Assembly: GCF_041296385.1 (NCBI RefSeq)
Contig: NW_027183513.1
Span: forward strand, 124,001-188,000
Length of the DNA stretch: 64,000 nucleotides
Direction of reading: 5' to 3'
Source: Aphelocoma coerulescens
Taxonomy: Eukaryota; Chordata; Aves; Passeriformes; Corvidae
Position numbers and translations under genes: made by a program. Under the pieces are notes generated by a model. The model saw only the letters and a program-made list of their open reading frames with translations. It did no database searches and was not told where the DNA came from. Shown here in pieces: positions 56,112 to 64,000 of the stretch. Each line of letters begins with the position of its first letter. Position 1 is the first letter of the stretch.

Positions 56112-57358
56112 TCTCCCCCGTTCTGATGAACAACTAAGATATTAGATACAGTCCTACTCGTTATTTTTTGCACACACTGAAGCATACAAGGTACTGCTAC
56201 TAAAACTATAATTATTACTACTAGAATAATCAAGCCTATTTTACAGAGTTCCCTTAGCCAAGGTGCAAAGCTCCAATCATCAAACAAACTGTCCAGCCAA
56301 GACGGGTCATCTGTTCTAATTTGGTTAGCTAGATCCTTTAGGTTTTGTAGCTGTTTGTGAATGGAAACAGAATGATCGGATAAGTTCATACAGCATAATC
56401 CTTCAAAATCTTCACAGCCGTGCCCATGTGCTAATAAAAGATAATCAACGGCAGCTCTATTTTGTAAAGTGGCATGTCTGACTGCCTCTTCATCGGTTAA
56501 CAGATCACTGATCATAGTAGAGGTGGCATTTACCTCCTTGCTGAGCCAACATCCCAACTTGTTTAACTGTTTTAAAGCAATTGAGGAGCTTAACTGAGGT
56601 AGAAAAATGCTTGCAACAATTGATTTTCCAGAGTTCCAAGGGTGGAAGTCACTATCACAGTCACTATCGTACTGATGTCCCCAGGAAGATCTGATCTTTC
56701 TGCTTTTCTTTTTGATTACCTCTTTGACACTGGGAGCAATAATTGTAAGTTGTCCCAGAGCACAAGGGCCACCATCTATTTTTGAAGGTATACCTTGCCA
56801 GGCCCTGTCTCCACAGATGAGCCAAATTCCTCTGGGGAATCGAATAGGAAGTTTGCTAAAACGATCTGCATGAGGTTCGTCATATATAAGAAGCTTAACT
56901 TGACTACACCAAGAAGTTACATTGCTATAAGCTGGGTGATATGGGGTAACATTTAAATGGGGACCGTTTTCTCCTTGAAAGTGAAAGAAATAGCAGGTAT
57001 CCATAGTTAACGAACCTAGGATTTCTAGCTCTTGAAGGTCAGATTTATCAATTTTAGAATTATCAATATAAGTTTGGTGTCTATGGCTGGGAGTTGGAGA
57101 TACATGATGATCGTCATATGGCCAATACTTATCAAGAGTAATATTATCAAAACCTTCTGGAAGAGGTACTCCAACTAAACAGGTTGAAAAAGGTTTGTCA
57201 GGGCTTGTGTCAGATAGACAGATGGTATCGGAGCCTGCGGATTTGGCTAAAGCAACCCAGACATTTGTCTTTGGTTGATTCACAGGTAAAGCTTCACTAC
57301 AAAAACTAAAACAAAAGAATAAAAGCAACATGCACGCGCGCAAATGAGAAAACTCCAT
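56000..57358 (-). CDS. env: Envelope glycoprotein, intact (copy 4)
   Basis: 452 codons, same translated product as copy 1. It is the fourth open env in the window. Confidence 0.93.
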   Translation of the reverse strand: MEFSHLRACMLLLFFCFSFCSEALPVNQPKTNVWVALAKSAGSDTICLSDTSPDKPFSTCLVGVPLPEGFDNITLDKYWPYDDHHVSPTPSHRHQTYIDNSKIDKSDLQELEILGSLTMDTCYFFHFQGENGPHLNVTPYHPAYSNVTSWCSQVKLLIYDEPHADRFSKLPIRFPRGIWLICGDRAWQGIPSKIDGGPCALGQLTIIAPSVKEVIKKKSRKIRSSWGHQYDSDCDSDFHPWNSGKSIVASIFLPQLSSSIALKQLNKLGCWLSKEVNATSTMISDLLTDEEAVRHATLQNRAAVDYLLLAHGHGCEDFEGLCCMNLSDHSVSIHKQLQNLKDLANQIRTDDPSWLDSLFDDWSFAPWLRELCKIGLIILVVIIIVLVAVPCMLQCVQKITSRTVSNILVVHQNGGDVGEDETGKPYKYDCLTKDSGNMKTVSDIEMKAIFEI

Positions 57359-57412
57359 TCTTTTCTTGAGCTGTTTTTGGCAGATCACTTTCTTCTGGTG
57401 ATTCTGCGCAGT

Positions 57413-58564
57413 TCAGGTCTGGGTGCTTGCTTCCTGGCTTCCACTTGCAGAGTCACTGGCTGGTGTGGTGGCATCAGCAGGCTTTGATGCGAGGTATGGC
57501 TTCACGTTTTTTGCTGGAACCCACTTGATTCCTTCACCTGTGGAAACACATGCAAACCCCTTCCCCCACATTATAAGATTGTATGGTCCTTCTATTTTTC
57601 CTGAGTCTAGATTTTTAATCAAAACTGGGGGGCGCTCTTTCAGTTTTGCTTTTTTGTTGTTCAAAAAATGTCTATAAATGGGGGGATCAGGCTCTTCTGC
57701 AGAGCTATTCAAAAAATTGTAAACATACAAAGCCTTGTTCAACCTCCTTTGAGGTGTATCCTGGACTTCTCCCCCTCTCTGTTGATCTAAAATGCGTTTT
57801 AGGGTTTGATGTGTTCTTTTTAGGGTACTTTTTAGCAGTTGTTTAAGATACGGTGAGCAAATACCACTATCTCTTACAGCCCTTCTTAGTTCTTTAATTT
57901 CGTGAGTGGGGATGGGAACCCACGTTTTGGGACTGTCAGGCTGTTGGCTAGCTATCACAGGCTTAGCTAATAGACTTTCATCTTTACAGCTTTGGAGTCT
58001 TATTTCATGCCAATCTGTTAATTGAGAATAATCTGAGCACTTTGGAGGATTTTTTGATTCAGAAAGTAGCGCTAACAAACTCTCAGAACTCGTTTTCTCC
58101 TTATGGGTTGCAAGATCCCAGCCGCTCGCTGGCGGGACTCTGGGGCTCATTGCAAACAAATCTGGCTGCTTTTCAGGGTTTCCTGGTGTTAGATTTAAAG
58201 CATCAGCTCGGGCAGAGCGGCTCTCCGTCTTCCCTGCCACTGGAGCTGCACCACTGCCCTCCGTTCCCCCCCTGTTTGCGGCTTGTGAGGCGAGGCTGAG
58301 CTGCGCGGAGGGATGTTGCTGGGCGGCGGTAGCCGAGGGATACAGCTGTGCGGTGCCGGAGGGCCCCGGCGGGGGCGGCGATGGCACTGCCGATCTCCGC
58401 GGTGGCGGGCGAGGAGGCGGGGGGGCCGCGAGCAACCGGCTCCGCGGCAGCGGGCGAGGGGGTGCGGGTGGCTCTATTGAAGGCGAGGTGAAAGCCGTGG
58501 GGGGCGGTGGCGGAGCTAGTTCCGTGAGCAGTGCTGTGGTTGGAGAAGTGTGAGCGTGCGTGGG
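57413..58564 (-). pseudogene. Capsid-integrase fusion remnant (copy 4)
   Basis: Same fusion as in copy 1, ending at the TGA at 57413-57415. Confidence 0.88.
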
Positions 58565-59930
58565 TTACGCCATCAGGTCAACGTGGCGGACTGTGATGGC
58601 CGCTGTCTGTGTGTCGGGGAGAGCGGGAGGTGGCAGGGCTGTCCCGTCGGCAGGAGACGATCCCGGGGCTGCGGGAGGCGGGAGGGCCGGCGTGGAGGCG
58701 GCGGGAGTATGTTGCGGTGGGGCCATGGCGAACGGTGGGCCAGTCGGCGGCTGGACCGCGGCGTGCTGCCGCTGGGAGTTTGCAGGCTGGGCTGGTGTGG
58801 CTGCCGGCGCGGCGGTGCCAGGAGACGGGGCTGGAGCAGCGGCAGGCACGGGAGAGGCAGCAGCCATCTGTGTAGGCGCTGCAGCGCCGGCACCAGGTGG
58901 CTGGCGGGGCTGGGGCGCTCCGTGTCCCACGGACGCGGACGGGACGTTGACCACCACCGGCGCCGTGTCGGTGGCGGCGAGGGGGACCTGGGGGGCTGGA
59001 AGAAGGGTCGCCGCCTGGCTTTGCGGGGGGCCGGCTATGATGGTGGCTACAGCCATAACAGGCGCGGCTAGGGGAGCGGTAGGACCCGTAGGTGGCTGGG
59101 GAGCAGCCGCTGGCCCCGCGGGGCTATCGGCGGGGGGCGGGGCCGCGAAGGCGCTGGCGGACGGGGTGGGAGGAGCGAGGGACGGGGCCGCGAAGACGCT
59201 GGAGCCGAGGGCGGGGACCGCGGGAGCCGGGGCAGCAGGGAGGAACGGGATGGGGGGGGCGGGGATGGGGGGAGCGGTGGAGGGGGTCGTAGGGTCCGGT
59301 GGGACAGGGGTGACGGCTGCCAGGACAGCGGGGGCGGGGGGCGGGGCGGCACGAGTCAGTCGGACCGCGGCTACCGGAGCCGCGAGAGGCGGGACAGCAG
59401 GGACTAACGGGACCGTGGGGGTGGAGATGACGGGGGCGGTGGGGGGGGGCGGTGGAGTCCGGTGGGGCAGGGGTGACCGGTGCAGGGACCGCGGGGGGGT
59501 GGGGCGGGGCGGCACGAGACAGCTGGACCGCGGGTACCGGAGCCGTGAGGTCCGGCGGCGGGGCGGGGGCCGTGCCCGGTTGCAGGCTCGCGGCGGCAAG
59601 GGGCGGGCTCGCAGCAGGAGCGGGACCCGGCGAGGTGGCTGCTGCGGGCGGCGCCTTCACAGCAAACAGCTCCACGAGCGCTCTGCAAGCCGGGACCAGC
59701 TCCGCGGCAGCCCAATCCCGGCGGGAGATATTATTAAAGAGTTTAACCCGAACTGTGTCCCAGAAGTCTCTTGTAAAGACGGCTGAACGGTCAGCATTTG
59801 GGAAATTAATCAGAGTCCATTCTAAGAGGTTTTTTAGCTCCTGTTTAGGTAATTGACTTGGACCGGAGCTTAGTAAGTACTTAAGTTGTTTATAGAGATG
59901 TCTGTCATGGGCAGAGTGAGTTTGTCCCAT
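58565..59930 (-). pseudogene. gag: gag, broken (copy 4)
   Basis: ATG at 59930; same frame break and TAA (58565-58567) as copy 1. Confidence 0.85.
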
Positions 59931-60054
59931 TATTGACCAGTATGATACTCACCTAGATGTCGCAGGGGGCAGGGTCCTTAATCAGAAGTCCGTCGTGGGG
60001 GGCTGGCCAGGCTCTCCACACGGCGCTCAGGACGCTGCTGTCGGGTCCCTCCTC

Positions 60055-60463
60055 AGAGCTCCGGTTTCAGGCGTCGCTTGGCAACGGCTTTCCGTGCTCG
60101 GGACCTCGCAGGTGTCTCCACTCAGAGCTCCAGCGCGGGCGGTGCTGAGCAATACCCGCCTGTGCTCGGGCGCGCGGCTGGATCCCTCCTAAGAGCTCCG
60201 GTCTGCACTGCTTAGCAGCGTGTCCGTGCTCGAGGGGTACCACGGCAAACTTCCTCAAAGAGCTCCAGGTAACCGCTGCGCAGCAGTGGCCGTCTGTGCT
60301 CGAGGACTGCCAGGCAATTTCCTCCCTCCGAGAGCTCCAGGTAATTGCTACGAAGTAACGGCTCCCCGTGCTCGAGGGCTGCCTCAGCAGAGTTATAGAG
60401 CTCCGGCTTTTACGCTGCGCAGCAACGGTATGCCGTGCTCACGACACGTTCCAGGTGGCTATA
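60055..60463 (-). repeat. Leader tandem repeats (copy 4)
   Basis: Six ~68-bp repeats as in copy 1. Confidence 0.83.
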
Positions 60464-60550
60464 ACTGGTCTTTTAGTTACCGTCCATGGCGAAGTCTCTC
60501 ACAGGTGGAAGAAGCTGAATCAGGCCTTCACTCACGTTTGGGCGCCAGTT

Positions 60551-61382
60551 TGTCGAAATTGATGGCGATGATGGTGATGAGGGTGTGGGTTCGGTCGGGC
60601 CCGGCTGGAGATGGACGGCGACGAGAGATCTCTATAAGCAGGTCTTTGGAGCATGCAGTTTATTGCAGAGGGCGTGGGTACAGGGGCACTGCTTAGAGCT
60701 GCCAGCTGCAGCTCCAAGCAGGCCCAAGGTGTAAGAGAGGGAGAGAGAGTGAGCGAGAGAGCTAGAGCAAGAGGCTGAGAGCTAAGAGTGTAAAGAGCAA
60801 GAGAGACAAACTAAGAGGAGAGCTGAATTAAGAGGAAGAAGAAGAGCAAGAGAGTTACTAAGAGAGCTACTAAGAGGAGAAGAGCATTACTAAGAGAGCT
60901 ACTAAGAGAGTTACTAAGAGCGTTACTAAGAGGAGAAGAGCATTACTAAGAGGAGAGGAGTTAAGAGAGCGAGGAGCTTGTTACAATACAATAAATCATC
61001 TTCTGTAGTGAATATTCTAATTCTCAGTAGCCAATCTAATACAAGGTACAAATCCTATAGCATTTACATACAGCCTATAAGAGTTCTTACATTACCATAG
61101 AGTGTTACATTTTAACTTCTAAAAACTACTCTTTGGACCCCTTCTGCTGAGCTAGTAGGGTCTGCTCTGACCCTTGGACCTGTCTGCAAGCAGAGGGTAT
61201 TGTTCAATCAAGAGGGGATTACCTTCAGCCGGCTATACCATTGTTTTCCAGTTGTTCAGTAACTAAGACTCTATATCTCAAAGATGGCCTTCATTTCGAT
61301 GTCGCTCACAGTTTTCATATTCCCAGAATCTTTTGTTAGGCAATCATATTTATAAGGCTTTCCTGTTTCATCTTCCCCAACA
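60551..61382 (-). repeat. 5' LTR of provirus copy 4
   Basis: 832 bp, followed by ACAAA at 61383-61387 and the resumed satellite. Confidence 0.94.
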
Positions 61383-62457
61383 ACAAAGGCTCTCCTGGGA
61401 GCCACGGGTCACAAAGCACCGTGGGCTCTGTGCAGCCCCGCTGTGTCACAATGGCCGCTGGCTTCCACGAGCCCCCGCAGTGTCCCAGTGGGCCCCGTGG
61501 CTTTAGGAGTGGGTGGCTGGGAGTTGGTGCCAGCGGCTGGGGGAGCAGCAGCAGGGACTGTGTGTGGACAGTGCCATGGCCACTTGTGTGGCCACTGGTG
61601 TCTCTGTGCCAGGCACAGCCGTGGTGTGTAACACCGGCTCTGGGTCCTTTGGCTGTGCAGGTGGCAGTCACGGCCTGGAGCAGGGCTGCTCCCGGGGGAC
61701 AGCCTGGGGCAGGAGGCTGCTGGAGATTCATTCCCCACACTCCTTGTCATGAGGTGCTCAGAGTGATTGGAAAGGCTGTTGGCAGCAGGCAGTTCTCTGG
61801 GTTCAAGCTGTGGAGCTGTCAGCGGGAATGCAAAGGCCAAGCTGGTGAGCCTTTTGTCCTGGTGCCTTTAGTGTGTGAGCAGTCCCTGGTGCCGTTGTCT
61901 TTGGATCCTGAGTGTGGGAGAGGCAAGGCTTAGGATGGTGCGTAGAGCTGAGAAGGAAAGTGCCGAGAGCAGCGTGTGTGCTGCTGCTTTGAGGGGTGCA
62001 GTTGAAGTTGTAGGCAGCAAGAGCTTTCTCAGCTGGCCCTTTTGTGAGCTCTGCTTTTGCCAGATGACTTCCATCTTACCCTCTTACCATCTTAGCCTCT
62101 CATTTTTGCATATCCCAAACCCCCTTCCAAACATCCAGCAGCTGCTTGTAAAGAAGAAGTCCTAGAACAAAAAGCCAGTGCTGCCTTTCATAGCCCCTTT
62201 GCTGTCTATGAAGTAGAGGAAAGAAGCTAGTGAGACGCACTTTCTTTCTCAACTCCATAGAGCGCATCCTTCTCTCAAGGTGGCAGAGTCCTTGGCGGAA
62301 GTGAAGCATCTGCAGCTGCAGTTCAGACTGAGAGATGTGCCAGGACAGGAAACATTTGCTGACCTTCCCTGTTCCCTGTGCAACATGATTCTCGCATCCC
62401 AGTCACTTTCACACACCTTCGGTATCCCTGAGTCCAAGCAGCTAAAGCTCACAGAGA

Positions 62458-64000
62458 CAGAAGTGTCAGGAAGGAAAACGTTGCAAAAGCACCCCCTTCT
62501 CTTATCAGCATATAAATTGTGCACAACAGGCTGCGGCACCGAACCTTCCTTCTCAGATAGACATGCCATCACACTTTTCACTCTTGCAGCTCGGTTGAAA
62601 AGCTCCAGCAGCTGCTCCCGCAATAGCAAAAGGTTCTAGAAGTGAAAGCCAGTTTGGGGCTGCACCTTCTCCTTGCCGCATGTAAGCCACACCAAACTCC
62701 CTGATGCACTCTGTCCTCCCCTTCTCAAAGGAGTAGACGGTGGCATCAGGACACACCTGTGTCCCAGCAGCTGGGTGCCCAGCCGGGAGCAGGAGCAGGG
62801 CTGGGGCTGCTCCCAAAGTTGCCCCGCCCCAATGCCAGAGCCGGACATATGCTGAGGGGGGGCTGGATCAGGCTTTATTGTCCAGCTGCATGCCAGGAGT
62901 GAGCACAAAATCTACCTGCATTCTCTGCAGCATGCCATCCTGGAGCAGAGCCATTGCCAAAGGAAGCCGTGAGCCCGTGCCAAGCCAGTGCCGGAGTGGG
63001 ATCCTAGCAGCACCTGTGGAAGCCGGGAGAGAGGAGCCCACCTGGAGCAGGTTCGTGCAGGATTAATCATCCCGTGGCTTCCCACCAGGGTCCTGTTGCT
63101 TCCAAAAGGCCCCACAGTGTCACTGTGGCCCCTCGGTTCCACCAGGTTCCATAGCGTCACTGTGGTGCCCAGGGTTCCGTCAGCTTCGCCAGCATCCCCA
63201 CGGTCTGCAGAGCTCCCCGAGCTTCTGTGGTGTCACAGTGGAGGCAGGGTTGCATCAGGTTCCATAGCATCAGCACGGTCTCCAGGGCTCCCAGAGGTTC
63301 TGTGGTGTCACAGTGGAGGCAGGGTTGCATCAGGTTCCATAGCATCACCACAGTCTCCAGGGCTCCCTGAGCTTCTGTGGTGTCACAGTGGAGGCAGGGT
63401 TGCATCAGGTTCCATAGCATCAGCACGGTCTCCAGGGCTCCCAGAGGTTCTGTGGTGTCACAGAGGAGGCAGGGTTGCATCAGGTTCCATAGCATCACCA
63501 CGGTCTCCAGGGCTCCAAGAGCTTCTGTGGTGTCACAGAGGAGGCAGGGTTGCATCAGGTTCAATAGCATCAGCACGGTCTCCAGGGCTCCCCTGAGCTT
63601 CTGTGGTGGTGTCACAGAGGAGCCAGGCTTCCTTGTAGTTCCCCAGCATCACAAAGGCTCTCCTGGGAGCCACGGGTCACAAAGCACCGTGGGCTCTGTG
63701 CAGCCCCGCTGTGTCACAATGGCCGCTGGCTTCCACGAGCCCCCGCAGTGTCCCAGTGGGCCCCGTGGCTTTAGGAGTGGGTGGCTGGGAGTTGGTGCCA
63801 GCGGCTGGGGGAGCAGCAGCAGGGACTGTGTGTGGACAGTGCCATGGCCACTTGTGTGGCCACTGGTGTCTCTGTGCCAGGCACAGCCGTGGTGTGTAAC
63901 ACCGGCTCTGGGTCCTTTGGCTGTGCAGGTGGCAGTCACGGCCTGGAGCAGGGCTGCTCCCGGGGGACAGCCTGGGGCAGGAGGCTGCTGGAGATTCATT
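62458..64000. repeat. Satellite unit 18 (partial), without provirus
   Basis: The 75-bp array (five copies) is at 63230-63604. The unit has the ttgcaaaag variant of units 2-4 near its start but the cacgggtcac and gccagcggc variants of the later units downstream, so it is a mosaic. The insertion site is intact here. Confidence 0.93.
63651..63655. other. Empty provirus target site in unit 18
   Basis: The satellite reads catcacaaaggctctcc without interruption, so this unit never carried the provirus or is a descendant of an empty unit. Equivalent empty sites occur in units 1-13, for example around 1119 and 3387. Confidence 0.9.

Larger units (their letters stand above)
55280..61382 (-). mobile_element. 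Endogenous retrovirus copy 4, minus strand, defective
   Basis: Same structure as the others. It has C at 59538, as in copy 1, so copies 1 and 4 share one state and copies 2 and 3 the other. Confidence 0.95.
54082..62457. repeat. Composite unit 17: satellite plus provirus copy 4 (8,376 bp)
   Basis: Satellite parts are 54082-55279 and 61383-62457. The 75-bp array is at 54854-55228. The private change aaaggtcac for aaagctcac near 54071 lies just before this unit, at the end of unit 16. Confidence 0.95.
1..64000. repeat. Satellite array, 2,268-bp monomer, 18 units in window
   Basis: The whole window is head-to-tail copies of one GC-rich unit, interrupted only by four identical retroviral insertions. 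Unit starts, taken at the motif found at position 1, are 1, 2194, 4462, 6730, 8998, 11116, 13384, 15652, 17845, 20113, 22231, 24499, 26767, 28960, 37330, 45706, 54082 and 62458. Copies differ by scattered single-base changes and by whole 75-bp steps. Open frames occur on both strands of each unit, but they overlap one another and match no family I recognise, so I treat the unit as non-coding satellite. The array runs off both ends of the window. Confidence 0.97.

Noticed and set aside
28960..62457. Four independent retroviral integrations into the same site
   Set aside because: Identical junction bases, orientation, breaks and deletion in all four, at satellite-unit spacing, are explained far better by one insertion followed by amplification.

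Overview
This window holds no ordinary genes. It is a long tandem satellite array carrying four copies of one defective but very young endogenous retrovirus (ERV). The retrovirus has a betaretrovirus-like backbone (matrix, integrase tail, lysine-type primer site) and an avian sarcoma/leukosis-type (ASLV-type) envelope. That combination, together with the GC-rich satellite, points to a vertebrate and most likely a bird. A repeat-rich location such as a W chromosome, microchromosome or germline-restricted chromosome is possible but is inference. I cannot name the species.

Positions 1-28959: thirteen head-to-tail units of a 2,268-bp satellite, numbered here from the motif at position 1. Unit length changes only in 75-bp steps (2,118, 2,193 or 2,268 bp), because each unit contains a 75-bp minisatellite with 3, 4 or 5 copies. 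The 75-bp repeat is itself a dimer of related 39- and 36-bp pieces. Units 4-8 and 9-13 form two higher-order repeats of exactly 11,115 bp each, and units 2-4 look like a recent local triplication.

Positions 28960-62457: four units (14-17) each carry the same 6,103-bp provirus on the minus strand, at the same base of the satellite and with the same 5-bp target duplication (ACAAA). One insertion was therefore captured and amplified as a composite unit of 8,376 bp (8,370 bp in the first copy, from a private 6-bp deletion). Unit 18 (62458-64000) returns to satellite without provirus.

Each provirus reads, on the minus strand: 5' LTR (832 bp); tRNA-Lys-like primer site; a 0.6-kb leader with six ~68-bp repeats; splice donor; gag matrix; a very long proline/alanine-rich Gag region broken by a frameshift and a stop; a capsid start joined in frame to the integrase C-terminus, with the rest of gag, protease, reverse transcriptase, RNase H and the integrase core missing; an intact env of 452 codons whose last 36 codons lie in U3; polypurine tract; and 3' LTR (832 bp). 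The two LTRs of copy 1 look identical by eye. The element cannot replicate alone, but its env is open in all four copies.

The most interesting signal is the nested structure (about 37 bp, 75 bp, 2.27 kb, 8.4 or 11.1 kb) and the conversion of a provirus with an open env into part of a satellite monomer. The main caution is that such near-identical long repeats are also where assemblies fail, so copy number needs independent support.
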